Shown: positions 17,427 through 26,459, numbered from the stretch's first letter. The stretch is 64,000 nucleotides of DNA from Clostridium polynesiense (GCF_000820705.1 NZ_CCXI01000008.1:1-64000); one strand, 5' to 3'. Made by a program: numbers and translations. Notes: a model not told the origin generated them from the sequence alone.

Positions 17427-17963
17427 ATGAAAAAGAAATTAGTTGTGTTATTATCAGGAATTGTTATGGCTGCAGCGTTAACAGGCTGCGGAGGAGCATC
17501 CTCATCCGATGAAGGAAAGATATCCTTAAAAGATGCAAAGACAGACAGCATATCTAAAGCTTCAACAAAAGTTTTTTATGAAAAAGGATCATTAACTGGA
17601 CAAGCTTTAGTGGATTCTATTAATAAGAGAGAAGGTTCTGTAACTATAGCTACAACAAATCCAGACGGATCACCAAACCTTGCAGTTGCTGTTCCTGGAG
17701 CTATAAATGATAAATATTTAGTAATGGGACTTGCTCCAAACCAAACTTTAGAGAACTTTAAAAACCACAAAATAGGAGTAATAAGTTACTACATTTATAA
17801 TCCTGCAGCTCAAGAAAAGAACGACAGAAATAAGGGTGCAAGGTTAGTTGTTAAGATGGTTGAGGATAAGGATACAAAAGAAAAGCTTAAAAAGGAAGCT
17901 GGAGAAAAGGCTAATGACAATTCGTTATTCTTAGAAATAGTTGAGGTTAAACCTTTAGGATAA
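17427..17963 (+). CDS. Lipoprotein with pyridoxamine-phosphate-oxidase-like flavin split barrel
   Basis: A 178-residue exported protein. A signal peptide ends in the lipobox LTGC (cysteine near residue 21), followed by a Gly/Ser-rich linker. The PNPOx-like split barrel follows (VTIATTNPDGSPNLAVAVPGA; MGLAPNQTLENFKNHKIGVISYY). Such domains bind FMN or F420-like cofactors or haem. An outward-facing lipoprotein version suggests extracellular redox or ligand binding rather than vitamin B6 synthesis. ATG 17427 follows AGGAGG at 17411-17416. Monocistronic, with its own terminator. Confidence 0.75.
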   Translation: MKKKLVVLLSGIVMAAALTGCGGASSSDEGKISLKDAKTDSISKASTKVFYEKGSLTGQALVDSINKREGSVTIATTNPDGSPNLAVAVPGAINDKYLVMGLAPNQTLENFKNHKIGVISYYIYNPAAQEKNDRNKGARLVVKMVEDKDTKEKLKKEAGEKANDNSLFLEIVEVKPLG

Positions 17964-17977
17964 TATTTATAATTTAT

Positions 17978-18020
17978 AAAAAAAGAGTTTAAGGATAAAA
18001 AATCTTTAAACTCTTTTTTT
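17978..18020. terminator. Bidirectional terminator between PNPOx-like lipoprotein and capA
   Basis: An AAAAAGAGTTTAAGGAT / ATCTTTAAACTCTTTTT stem with A- and T-runs on both flanks, between convergent genes. It should stop transcription from both sides. Confidence 0.88.
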
Positions 18021-18035
18021 ATGGAAATTTTATTT

Positions 18036-19169
18036 TTAATTTACGAAATGAAATTTATCATCAAATTGAAAATCTAAATTTATAGAAAGAGAATTTATCT
18101 TTTTAAGTATCCTGTTTTTTTCAGTTCCTGATGCTGGAGTAGGACAGTAGTCATTTTTGTGGTTCACAGAAGATATGGAGGCAGGTATTACTTTGACACC
18201 GGTATTTTCAAGATTGCTTCCTTTAAATTTGTAAAGCACCTGAACTATCATAGTATCTTTATCAGAAGGATTACTGTTTCCTCCAAAAGCAAAATTTCCT
18301 AAAGAATAGAAAATATATTTATCCTTATATTTTTCCACACTTTGAACCACATGGGGGTGATGACCGATTATTAGATCTGCACCATTGTCTACAGCAAAAT
18401 GAGCCATATTTTTTTGAATGGAATAGGGCTTGTAATCTCTTTCTATACCCCAATGAGCGTTTAATATAACTATAGCACCCTGAGACTTTAGCTCCTGAAT
18501 GTCCTTCTGAATTTTTGTTTTTAAACTGGAGCCTTCATTCCAGATTTCATAACCAAGGAATCCAAACTTAATTCCTTTAATATCGGTTATATATTTATGC
18601 CCTGCACCGAAATATTTGATGTTCTCACCTTCTAAAGCTTTTTTAGTATCTTTAAAGCCTGTTTCACCATAATCGAAGGTGTGGTTATTGGCAAGATTTA
18701 CCGCTTCTATAGACCCTGAGGTAAGGGCATTTGCAAGTTCTGGATCGCCTTTAAAATTAAACTGTTTATTGGTGTTTATTTTATCATGCCTTGTAAGCGG
18801 TCCTTCTAAATTTACAATAGTTAAATCGTCCTTTTCAAAAATAGGCTTTACATTTTTAAAAAAATAGGAATAGTCATTATTCTTTGATTTAAGCATTGCT
18901 GGCAGAGAAGTAGATTGATTAAATTTTTTATCAGTGCCTAAAGTAGAATCTCCGGCAAAGCTTAAAAGAATTTCTTTTTCCTCATTATCCTTCTTACTTT
19001 CTGAAGATTTATCTTTATTCTCTACTAAATTTTGAGGGGCTTGTACAGGTTTTGATTCAGAATCATTACTTAAGTCTCTTTTTGAATTATGGAGACATCC
19101 CCCAAAAAACACTGAAGCAGATAGCACAAGAAGAAAAAATATCATTATTTTAAATTTGTTTTTTAACAC
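18036..19169 (-). CDS. CapA-family metallophosphatase-like lipoprotein
   Basis: A 377-residue protein with a lipoprotein signal (hydrophobic 8-22, lipobox FFGGC, Cys25), a charged linker to about residue 65, then the CapA (poly-gamma-glutamate capsule) calcineurin-like fold. Metal-site motifs are LLSFAGDSTLG, NLEGPLT, VNLANNHTFDYGETG, ILNAHWGIE and IIGHHPHVVQ. CapA homologues handle poly-gamma-glutamate, but many lone clostridial copies have no known substrate, and no pgsB/C genes are linked. Its promoter region is shared, divergently, with the ECF sigma factor gene, so it may belong to the same envelope response. Confidence 0.82.
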   Translation of the reverse strand: MLKNKFKIMIFFLLVLSASVFFGGCLHNSKRDLSNDSESKPVQAPQNLVENKDKSSESKKDNEEKEILLSFAGDSTLGTDKKFNQSTSLPAMLKSKNNDYSYFFKNVKPIFEKDDLTIVNLEGPLTRHDKINTNKQFNFKGDPELANALTSGSIEAVNLANNHTFDYGETGFKDTKKALEGENIKYFGAGHKYITDIKGIKFGFLGYEIWNEGSSLKTKIQKDIQELKSQGAIVILNAHWGIERDYKPYSIQKNMAHFAVDNGADLIIGHHPHVVQSVEKYKDKYIFYSLGNFAFGGNSNPSDKDTMIVQVLYKFKGSNLENTGVKVIPASISSVNHKNDYCPTPASGTEKNRILKKINSLSINLDFQFDDKFHFVN

Positions 19170-19275
19170 AAATCACACCACCTTTTGATATGTATATTAA
19201 TTGTAAAGTATATTTGTCTAATTTACAATTTATTAATAATTGTTGAGCGTAAATTTAACAGCTTTATTGTTTTAT

Positions 19276-19304
19276 TGTAACGATATATTATTTAATTACG
19301 TATA
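19276..19304 (+). promoter_or_regulatory. ECF-type autoregulatory promoter
   Basis: TGTAAC (19276-19281), 17-nt spacer, CGTATA (19299-19304). This matches the general Firmicute ECF layout (TGwAAC then CGTA/CGTC) and lies ahead of the sigma factor gene. An overlapping TATAAT at 19303-19308 has no proper -35, which favours the ECF reading. Confidence 0.55.
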
Positions 19305-19365
19305 TAATAGTGAAAAGTATAAATAAGCAGGGTAAAGATTCCAAAGCTTCTAAGGGGTGAAATAG

Positions 19366-19926
19366 TTGAACGAAGATTTAAAGCTTGTGAAAGAGGTATT
19401 AAGCGGCAATATAGATAGCTTTAATATACTAGTAAATAAATATGAACTTATGGTGTTAAAATATGTATATAGCTTTTTAAAGGACAAAGAAGCTTCGGAA
19501 GATATTACTCAGGAAGTTTTTATAACAGTTTATAATAAACTATATACCTATAATTCCCGATATAAGTTTTCAAATTGGATAATTCAAATTGCAAAAAATA
19601 AATGTATTGATTATGTAAGAAAATATAGAAGGGTGTATGAAGCTAATTTAGAAGATGTACATGAACTTAAATCTAAAGCTCCACAGCCGGAAGAGCAGGC
19701 AGAATTTAATGAAACCAGAAGAATGATACTTTCATTTTTAGATACCTTAGGCGAAACTGACAGACAGATTTTACTGTTAAGATACACTCAAGAGATTACT
19801 TTTTTGGATATTTCAGAAATTATGGATATAAGTGAATCTGCCGTTAAACGAAGATTTTATAAATGTAGAGATAAATTTAAAGAATTCAGAGATCAAAACC
19901 AGAATCATGGTGTAAGGGAGGTGTAG
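19366..19926 (+). CDS. ECF-family RNA polymerase sigma factor
   Basis: A 186-residue protein with only sigma-70 regions 2 and 4. Region 2 (about 8-80) includes KDKEASEDITQEVFITVYNKL and FSNWIIQIAKNKCIDYVRK. Region 4 (about 125-175) includes LDTLGETDRQILLLRYTQEITFLDIS, then a helix-turn-helix. The TTG start follows GGGGTG. It lies 3 nt before a zinc-finger anti-sigma gene, the usual pair, and the promoter ahead looks self-recognised. The signal is probably envelope stress. Confidence 0.92.
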   Translation: MNEDLKLVKEVLSGNIDSFNILVNKYELMVLKYVYSFLKDKEASEDITQEVFITVYNKLYTYNSRYKFSNWIIQIAKNKCIDYVRKYRRVYEANLEDVHELKSKAPQPEEQAEFNETRRMILSFLDTLGETDRQILLLRYTQEITFLDISEIMDISESAVKRRFYKCRDKFKEFRDQNQNHGVREV

Positions 19927-19929
19927 CTG

Positions 19930-21369
19930 ATGAACTGCAGTACATTTAAAAAATATTTAAAAGATTACATGGAAGGCGAAGTTTTTCTGGAAGTCAAGGA
20001 AGCCATGGAGGAACATCTTAATGGATGTAGGGGATGTAAAAAGCTTTACGAAGAAGAAAAAAGCATAGATGATGTTTTTTATTCTGTTTTAGCAGGGGAA
20101 AATATCAGATTTAACAGTTCCAGAACAAGGATAATAAATCATATAGATAAAAAGAGATACTCAAAAAACCCTATTGTAAAAATCAAATACGCTTTTATAA
20201 AAAACAGATTTAAAGTTATAACAGCCTTTGCAGCAGCTTTGTTTATATTTACAGTCTTTAGTTCAGATATATTAAATCAGGTCCCGCGTAATAATAATAT
20301 AGCAGTTAACAGTACTGACAAAATTTCAGCAAATATTGAGAATAAGACTATTAATGATAATGTTATAAAAGAAAGTACTAAGGCTATGGATACCATACCG
20401 GATTACTCGCAGTTAGCAAACAGATTAAAGGGATCTATGAAGATTGAAGAAGGTATAAGTATACCTGAGTTTATAGTTCAGCCTAGAGAACAGGGAAAAA
20501 AGTATGAATATCCTTCTTCGTGGAAAACATCACCGAGTAGAAAATTCAGTGCTTTATTAGACGGCAAGGGCGAAATGCTTGAAGAGTCAGAAATAGTAGA
20601 AGGTGTTTTTGAAGAAGGCGTTTCTACTATAGTTATAAAGGACAACAAGCTTAATCAATATAGAGATATTAATATCGTAAATAAAAGTAACCAGACTGCT
20701 GCATATTCTCCTTTATTCATTGAATGGGCTGACGATGAAAACTTATTTATAATAGTTGGTTTGGCCCATGGAACTGTGGTAAGAGGAGGAGATCTGTATC
20801 TTCTTAATATTAATACCGGAAAAACAACTTTAGTCTATAAAACTTCAAGCAACAAGGAATCCGTAGCTACAGTAAAAAAATTAGATAAAGTCTTAGAGTT
20901 AAATATGGCGGTATATGACGATGATGAATTCCTTAAGCTTCATACGGAAAAGAAAAAGATAACCTTTGACTTTATCACCATGGAAGATATGGCGAAAAAT
21001 TCATTACCTCAGGTTGCGGCAGTACTAAACTTTTCTGAAGCCGTGACTTCTAAAGATTATAACAAAGCAAAATCAATGTTCCTAGCGGATTATGATAAAA
21101 ACTATAAAGACAGGTTAGGTGAATTAAGCCATATAAAATCCATAAAAATTAACAAGATTATAAGGATAGACAGCACAATAAAAGACTTGCTTAAAGACTA
21201 TAAAACTGCGTTAGCAGATACCTATTGTGCAGAGGTTGAATATAGCTTTGATGACGCTTATAAAGGTCCTGTAAAAAGAGGAATAAATAATCAAAGGATT
21301 ATAATGGTTAAAGTAAGCGAAAAAGAGGAATGGAAAATAGCCGACATATTCACAGCTCCTCAGTCTTAA
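19930..21369 (+). CDS. Zinc-finger anti-sigma factor with large extracytoplasmic domain
   Basis: A 479-residue partner of the preceding sigma factor. The N-terminal anti-sigma zinc finger is His29-x3-Cys33-x2-Cys36. One transmembrane helix (about 95-111) separates it from a roughly 365-residue outer region. That region has a beta-rich middle (YSPLFIEWADDENLFIIVGLA, GGDLYLLNINTGKTTLVYKT, propeller-like) and a C-terminal part resembling NTF2-like folds (AVLNFSEAVTSKDYNKAKSMF). The outer domain probably senses envelope state. RBS GGGAGGTG. Most ECF anti-sigmas are much shorter. Confidence 0.85.
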   Translation: MNCSTFKKYLKDYMEGEVFLEVKEAMEEHLNGCRGCKKLYEEEKSIDDVFYSVLAGENIRFNSSRTRIINHIDKKRYSKNPIVKIKYAFIKNRFKVITAFAAALFIFTVFSSDILNQVPRNNNIAVNSTDKISANIENKTINDNVIKESTKAMDTIPDYSQLANRLKGSMKIEEGISIPEFIVQPREQGKKYEYPSSWKTSPSRKFSALLDGKGEMLEESEIVEGVFEEGVSTIVIKDNKLNQYRDINIVNKSNQTAAYSPLFIEWADDENLFIIVGLAHGTVVRGGDLYLLNINTGKTTLVYKTSSNKESVATVKKLDKVLELNMAVYDDDEFLKLHTEKKKITFDFITMEDMAKNSLPQVAAVLNFSEAVTSKDYNKAKSMFLADYDKNYKDRLGELSHIKSIKINKIIRIDSTIKDLLKDYKTALADTYCAEVEYSFDDAYKGPVKRGINNQRIIMVKVSEKEEWKIADIFTAPQS

Positions 21370-21372
21370 ATA

Positions 21373-21407
21373 AAAAAACGTACTATATTTATAGTACGTT
21401 TTTTATT
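21373..21407 (+). terminator. Terminator of the sigma/anti-sigma operon
   Basis: AAAAAACGTACTATA pairs with TATAGTACGTTTTTT, loop TT, followed by more T. Confidence 0.92.
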
Positions 21408-21483
21408 TTACTTATATGTATTTATAACATTAATGTTATAATATAGAATTATACTGTAAATTTATATAATATAAGGAGAAATT

Positions 21484-22461
21484 ATGAAAGGATATAAATA
21501 TATCGTACTAACTATAGCAGCTTTAGGTATACTTCTTTTATCAATTATATGGAATAAAAGTACTATACAAATAGATAACACAGAAAATTTAAAGGATAAG
21601 AAAAGGATAGTACTTCTTGCTCATGTTTATAACAACGATTACTGGAATATTGTAAAGAAAGGTGCAGAGGATGCAGCTGAAAAAAGGGACTGCATACTTG
21701 AATACGATGGACCGGAAACAAGCTCTCTTGAGGAAAGCCTAAGACTAATAGAAAAATCAATAATAGCTAAAAAGGATGGAATAATAACCTATGTATTAGC
21801 AGAGGAGTCCGCCACTCCTTATATAAATAAAGCCATGTCAAAAGGTATACCTGTAATAACTGTAGATACCGATGCAAAAAAATCAAATAGGGCTGCATAC
21901 GTGGGAACAGATAATATAAAAGCAGGAGAGGCTGGTGCAAGAGCTTTAATGAATAAATTGGGAATGAACGGAGAGGTTGGAATTATTATGGGAGGGAGTA
22001 ATAACACCAATCAGCTGGAAAGGGTTGAAGGATTTAAAAGTTATATAGAAAAATACAGTAACATTGAAATCGTTGAAACTCGATCCTCTAATTCTTATGC
22101 TTTAGAGGCTGAACTTGCTGCTAAAAAAATATTAAAAGAAGCACCTTATGTTGATGCAATATTTTGTACAAGCGCCTTAGACGGAATGGGTGCAGCAAGG
22201 GCTGTTGCAGATATAAAAATGCAGGGAAGAGTTCATGTCATAAGTTTTGATGATCTCCCTGAAACCATGGAATACATAAATCAAGGGGTAATATATGCTA
22301 CTGTGGCACAAAAACCATATGACATGGGATATAAAGCTGTAAATCTTATGATGGATATACTTGAGGGTAAAACCTTGGAAAAAAATGAATATATAACGGA
22401 AATAGAGATTATAACTAATGAAACTTTAGAGGAGGAAAAAAAAGGAGCTAGAGTAAAGTGA
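21484..22461 (+). CDS. Membrane-tethered sugar-binding sensor (Peripla_BP_4)
   Basis: A 325-residue protein held by one N-terminal membrane helix (about 5-23) with no lipobox. The type I periplasmic-binding fold follows (RIVLLAHVYNNDYWNIVKKGAEDAA; GKPVITVDTDAKK-like hinge; EVGIIMGG; VDAIFCTSALDGMGA). The next gene overlaps its stop by 4 bases (ATGA-type coupling; the kinase starts with GTG at 22458). It therefore probably presents bound sugar to the YesM-type kinase, forming a three-component sensor, rather than feeding a transporter. The mglB protein further on is the transport receptor. Confidence 0.85.
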   Translation: MKGYKYIVLTIAALGILLLSIIWNKSTIQIDNTENLKDKKRIVLLAHVYNNDYWNIVKKGAEDAAEKRDCILEYDGPETSSLEESLRLIEKSIIAKKDGIITYVLAEESATPYINKAMSKGIPVITVDTDAKKSNRAAYVGTDNIKAGEAGARALMNKLGMNGEVGIIMGGSNNTNQLERVEGFKSYIEKYSNIEIVETRSSNSYALEAELAAKKILKEAPYVDAIFCTSALDGMGAARAVADIKMQGRVHVISFDDLPETMEYINQGVIYATVAQKPYDMGYKAVNLMMDILEGKTLEKNEYITEIEIITNETLEEEKKGARVK

Positions 22462-23918
22462 ATTATAGAAGCTTAAGAATAAGATTATTAGGATTCATTT
22501 CCATAGCTATTATATCAATTATATCCATAAACATGTATTCAATTTTGAGAATTAAATCTATGGAAAATCAATATAATGATATGATAAATAAAATGTTTGT
22601 AATTAATAACATCAATAAGGAAATAAATTCCTCAAAGCTATATTTAGAAAAGTATTTTTTAACAAAAACCGATAGTGATTTGAAGAATTATATTGTACAT
22701 TATGAGCTGGCAGCTGAAAATGTTAAAAAATTGGATGACTATAAACTAAATGAAGGTTTTTATTTAGTAGAGGATTTAAAAAATACTGTTGAAAGCTTTC
22801 TTGAATCTTCCCAGGATGCAATATTGGTGTTTTATATTTATGACAGAGGAGAAGAATTTTATAAAAGGCTTCAGGAAACCAGGGAAATCACCACATTCAT
22901 AAATGAATATTCCTTAAAAATACAAAATGAGTATTTAAAATATAACGAGCAGTTATACAAAAACATATCTCAGGACAATTCGAGAAAAAATGCAGTTTTG
23001 TTAATCTCTGTTGCGTTTATGCTGATTTTTGCTTCCACCTTTGCCAAGCTCATGGCTAAGGATATTACAGAGCCCTTGAACAGCCTTACAGATCTTTCTA
23101 AAAAGGTTTCTAAGGGAGAATTTGATGTACCTGAGCTTGAAACTCCAGAGATATATGAACTTCAGGTGGTAACTGAGGGTTTTAATGCAATGGTAAAGGA
23201 TATAAATGATTTAGTTAAGGAAATACAGGATAAAGCCGCTATTGAGAAGAGGTTAAAGGATGAGGAGCTTAAAAATCTCACAGCGCAAAATATGATAAAG
23301 GAGTCCAGGCTCAAGGTTCTTCAATCCCAGATAAATCCTCATTTTTTATTCAACGCTTTAAATTCTATAGTTTTAACTGCTGTAGAGGAGGAAGCTTATA
23401 ATACTGAAAAAATGCTTAATTCAGTAGCTGTTCTTCTTAGGTACAGCCTTAATATGATTGACCATATAACCACCATAGGAGGAGAATTTGAAATTATAAA
23501 AGAATATCTCTTTCTTCAAAGTATAAGATTTGGTGACAGGGTAAGATTCAATATAAAACTGGATGAAGAGGTATTAGAGGTTAAAATCCCAGGAATGATA
23601 CTTCAACCCCTGGTTGAAAATGCTTTGACTCATGGTATAGAAGGCATGGAAGAGGGAGGCATAATTAATATTGAAGCATTAAAAATAAGAAATCACTGTA
23701 TTATAAAGATAGAGGATAATGGTGCTGGGATGAGCTATCAAAAGATTGAAGAAATATTGCAGGGCAATAACATATCAAAGGTTCATGGACAAACTACCGG
23801 TTTAGGAGTGGGAAATGTGGTTAATAGATTAAGGATATTTTTTGAGGATGAAGACGTTATAACCATATTAAGCGAGGAAAATAAGGGCACAAAGATTTAT
23901 GTTAAAATTCCAGCATAG
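22458..23918 (+). CDS. YesM/LytS-type sensor histidine kinase
   Basis: A 486-residue kinase. TM1 is about 9-30, an outer helical domain 31-175, TM2 about 178-197, then HAMP, a coiled linker, and the His_kinase domain with QSQINPHFLFNALNSI (His295). The ATP-binding domain has LQPLVENALTHGI (N box) and IEDNGAGMS (G1). The outer domain is helical with no sugar-binding fold, which fits sensing through the tethered binding protein encoded just before it. The response regulator follows 12 nt after the stop. Confidence 0.9.
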   Translation: MNYRSLRIRLLGFISIAIISIISINMYSILRIKSMENQYNDMINKMFVINNINKEINSSKLYLEKYFLTKTDSDLKNYIVHYELAAENVKKLDDYKLNEGFYLVEDLKNTVESFLESSQDAILVFYIYDRGEEFYKRLQETREITTFINEYSLKIQNEYLKYNEQLYKNISQDNSRKNAVLLISVAFMLIFASTFAKLMAKDITEPLNSLTDLSKKVSKGEFDVPELETPEIYELQVVTEGFNAMVKDINDLVKEIQDKAAIEKRLKDEELKNLTAQNMIKESRLKVLQSQINPHFLFNALNSIVLTAVEEEAYNTEKMLNSVAVLLRYSLNMIDHITTIGGEFEIIKEYLFLQSIRFGDRVRFNIKLDEEVLEVKIPGMILQPLVENALTHGIEGMEEGGIINIEALKIRNHCIIKIEDNGAGMSYQKIEEILQGNNISKVHGQTTGLGVGNVVNRLRIFFEDEDVITILSEENKGTKIYVKIPA

Positions 23919-23930
23919 GAGAGGATGTTT

Positions 23931-25187
23931 ATGTTTAATGTACTTATAGCAGATGACGAGGAACTTGAAAGAAGAGCCATAAGAAACATAATATTAAATA
24001 ATTTTAACAGTGACTGTTCAATATATGAAGCAAAAAACGGAAGAGAAGCTATAGAGCTTGGGGAGAGAATAAGACCGGATTTAGTTATAATAGATATCAA
24101 AATGCCGGGAATAAACGGTATTGAAGCTATAAAGGAAATGCATAAAAATCTTCCGGATACCTATTTCATAATTGTTACCGCCTACGATTATTTTAATTAT
24201 GCTAAGGAAGCTATTGAATATAATGTTAAGCAGTATATATTGAAGCCTTTTAAAAGGGAAGATTTTACTTTAAAAATAAGAGATGCCCTGGAATATTTAA
24301 AGCATATTCAGGATAAGAGAAGAAGAGAGCTTGAGCTTAAAGAAAAGCTTTATTCCATTAAGCCAGTGGTGAAAAATGAGCTTTGCAGCAGTATTATACA
24401 TGACAGGTTGAGTTTTATAGATTTTAAACTGTATCAAGAAGCTGTAAATATGAGCCTTCAGAAAGCTTATTCTATGGCAATAAGGATAATAAGCAGCAAT
24501 TCTTTTAAACTATCCATAATCAGAGAATACATAGAAGAGCTGGGAAATGAGAGCACTGGGATAATAGCCTATTGCCTTACTAAAGATAAAATAATAGCTT
24601 TCTGCAAAGCACAGGAGGATTTAGAGGGAGATAAAGACAGTGAGGATATGGCCAGAAAAATAAGAAGAATGCTTAGGGACAAATTTAATTTAAATACTTA
24701 TATAGGAATAGGAAGTGTATCAAAGGATATACTTGAACTGCCGAATTCATATATTCAAAGTGAAGAAGCATTAAAATACTGCGGAGAAAAAGAAAAAATT
24801 CTTCATTTCAATAAGCTTAATTTTCATGATCTTTCTAATCAGGAGTTTAAGGAGGAACCGGAACATAATAAAAAGATGTTAAATCTTGCACTGGAGTATA
24901 TAAGAAAAAATTACAATAAAGAAATAACTCTGGAATCAATTTCTGCTCATGTTAATGTAAGTTCTTTTTATTTTAGTAAATGCTTTAAGGAAAGCATCGG
25001 TATTAATTTTATAGATTACCTTACTGAATTTCGAATAGAAGCTGCTAAAGATATGCTGAAAAAAGGAGAGTTTAATATTAAGGAAATATGCTTTGAGGTA
25101 GGATACAGCGATCCTAACTATTTCAGCAGAGTATTTAAAAAGATTGAAGGGGTAAGTCCTACAGAATATAAAAGTAAAATGTTATAA
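23931..25187 (+). CDS. YesN-type response regulator with AraC DNA-binding domain
   Basis: A 418-residue regulator. The receiver domain spans 1-120, with acidic pair DDE (8-10) and phospho-accepting Asp55 in LVIIDIKMPGING. A middle region of about 150 residues follows. The C-terminal AraC double helix-turn-helix includes ITLESISAHVNVSSFYFSKCFKES and ICFEVGYSDPNYFSRVFKK. ATG 23931 has AGGAGAGG at 23917-23924; ATG 23925 is too close to it. The likely target is the adjacent mglBAC promoter, giving sugar-dependent uptake. Confidence 0.9.
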   Translation: MFNVLIADDEELERRAIRNIILNNFNSDCSIYEAKNGREAIELGERIRPDLVIIDIKMPGINGIEAIKEMHKNLPDTYFIIVTAYDYFNYAKEAIEYNVKQYILKPFKREDFTLKIRDALEYLKHIQDKRRRELELKEKLYSIKPVVKNELCSSIIHDRLSFIDFKLYQEAVNMSLQKAYSMAIRIISSNSFKLSIIREYIEELGNESTGIIAYCLTKDKIIAFCKAQEDLEGDKDSEDMARKIRRMLRDKFNLNTYIGIGSVSKDILELPNSYIQSEEALKYCGEKEKILHFNKLNFHDLSNQEFKEEPEHNKKMLNLALEYIRKNYNKEITLESISAHVNVSSFYFSKCFKESIGINFIDYLTEFRIEAAKDMLKKGEFNIKEICFEVGYSDPNYFSRVFKKIEGVSPTEYKSKML

Positions 25188-25206
25188 GGTGATAACTAAT
25201 TTGTCA

Positions 25207-25293
25207 CTTGTCAGGTGCCTGGCACCAATAATTGCTATATAGCATTTTTTTGTGGTTAGAACCGCAATAAAGTTAAGCAATATAGCAATTATT
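25207..25293. repeat. GGTGCCTGGCACC repeat plus 14-bp inverted repeat upstream of mglB
   Basis: GGTGCCTGGCACC at 25214-25226 is a palindrome about a central T, preceded by TTGTCA. It resembles the dispersed TGCCAGGCACC-type repeats common in low-GC Firmicute genomes and often tied to IS200-like REP transposases; none is present here. Next to it AATAATTGCTATAT (25227-25240) is inverted exactly at 25280-25293 around a 39-nt loop. The loop can itself fold (TGTGGTT with AACCGCA, one G-U pair). Possibly a small degenerate mobile repeat or a leader structure. Confidence 0.5.
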
Positions 25294-25363
25294 TCTATGT
25301 TTATAATAACGTTTACAGTATATCATTAATACGTAAACAAAATAGCAATAAGGGGGAGAAATT

Positions 25364-26416
25364 ATGAAAAAAATATTAGCTATAGCAGCTGCAACCCTAA
25401 TAGCAGCATCCGCATTAGTTGGATGCAGCGGAAAATCTGATTCAGGAAAACCCGGAGCAGAGGGCAAAAAGACTATAAAGGTAGGAGTTGCGCTATATAA
25501 ATTTGATGATACCTTTATATCTACTGTAAGAAAAGCCATTGAAGAAGAAGCTGCAGCTATTAAAGGTAAAGACGGAGTTGAAATATCACTAAACTTTACC
25601 GATGGACAAGGTCAGCAGGCTTCACAAAATGACCAGATAGATACCTTTATCACTCAAAAATATGACGTGCTTGCTGTTAATATGGTTGACCGTACTGCTG
25701 CATCAGTTATTATAGATAAAGCAAAGCAGGCCGGTATTCCTGTGGTATTTTTCAACAGAGAGCCTGTTAAAGAAGATATGGCTAAATGGGAAAAGTTATT
25801 TTACGTAGGAGCTAAAGCTGAAGAGTCAGGTTCCATGCAGGGACAAATGATTGCTGATTACTGGAAAAAGACTCCTGATGCAGATAAGAACAAAGACGGA
25901 AAAATCCAATATGTTATGTTAGAAGGTGAACCAGGACATCAGGATGCTATTCTAAGAACTCAATTTTCTATTAAGGCTTTAGATGAATCGGGAATCAAAA
26001 CTGAAAAACTTGCTGGGGATACTGGTAACTGGCAGAGATCTCAAGGTCAGGAAAAGATGAGTGCTTGGTTATCTTCTTTTGGAGATAAGATTGAAGTTGT
26101 ATTTGCCAACAATGATGATATGGCGTTAGGTGCAATAGAGGCATTAAAAGGAGCAGGATATTATACAGGAAGCAAATATATACCAGTAGTAGGTGTTGAT
26201 GCTACAGCTCCTGCACTTGATTCTTTAAAGGATAATAAATTATATGGAACAGTTTTAAATGATGCAAAGAACCAAGGTAAATCAATTCTTAATATAGCTT
26301 ATGCTTTAGCTAAAAATGAGGATGCTACAAAAGCTGTAGAAGGTGTTACAGAAGGTAAATATAAATGGGTTCCATACCAGCCGGTTACAAAGGAAAACGC
26401 TGACAAGATGAAATAA
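25364..26416 (+). CDS. mglB: Galactose/methyl-galactoside ABC transporter, substrate-binding lipoprotein
   Basis: A 350-residue lipoprotein with signal peptide and lipobox ALVGC (Cys21). The type I binding fold has hinge-linked ligand residues (FDDTFISTVRKAI; NMVDRTAA; FFNREP; FANNDDMALGAIEAL; VVGVDATAPALDSL). It keeps the EF-hand-like calcium loop of galactose-binding protein, DADKNKDGKIQY, followed by LEGEPGHQDAILRT; this is the best evidence for MglB over RbsB. GGGGGAG precedes the ATG. A stable hairpin separates it from mglA. Confidence 0.92.
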   Translation: MKKILAIAAATLIAASALVGCSGKSDSGKPGAEGKKTIKVGVALYKFDDTFISTVRKAIEEEAAAIKGKDGVEISLNFTDGQGQQASQNDQIDTFITQKYDVLAVNMVDRTAASVIIDKAKQAGIPVVFFNREPVKEDMAKWEKLFYVGAKAEESGSMQGQMIADYWKKTPDADKNKDGKIQYVMLEGEPGHQDAILRTQFSIKALDESGIKTEKLAGDTGNWQRSQGQEKMSAWLSSFGDKIEVVFANNDDMALGAIEALKGAGYYTGSKYIPVVGVDATAPALDSLKDNKLYGTVLNDAKNQGKSILNIAYALAKNEDATKAVEGVTEGKYKWVPYQPVTKENADKMK

Positions 26417-26433
26417 TATTTTTACTTTTATAC

Positions 26434-26459
26434 TGCTCAAGGGTTTATACCCTTGAGCA
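26434..26459 (+). promoter_or_regulatory. Intercistronic hairpin between mglB and mglA
   Basis: TGCTCAAGGGT pairs exactly with ACCCTTGAGCA around a TTAT loop. No T-run follows, so it is unlikely to terminate fully. It more likely protects the mglB message from 3' decay, giving more binding protein than membrane components. Confidence 0.7.

Noticed and set aside
25364-26416. Ribose-binding protein RbsB
   Set aside because: The EF-hand-like calcium loop and GEPGHQDA string are marks of the galactose-binding protein.
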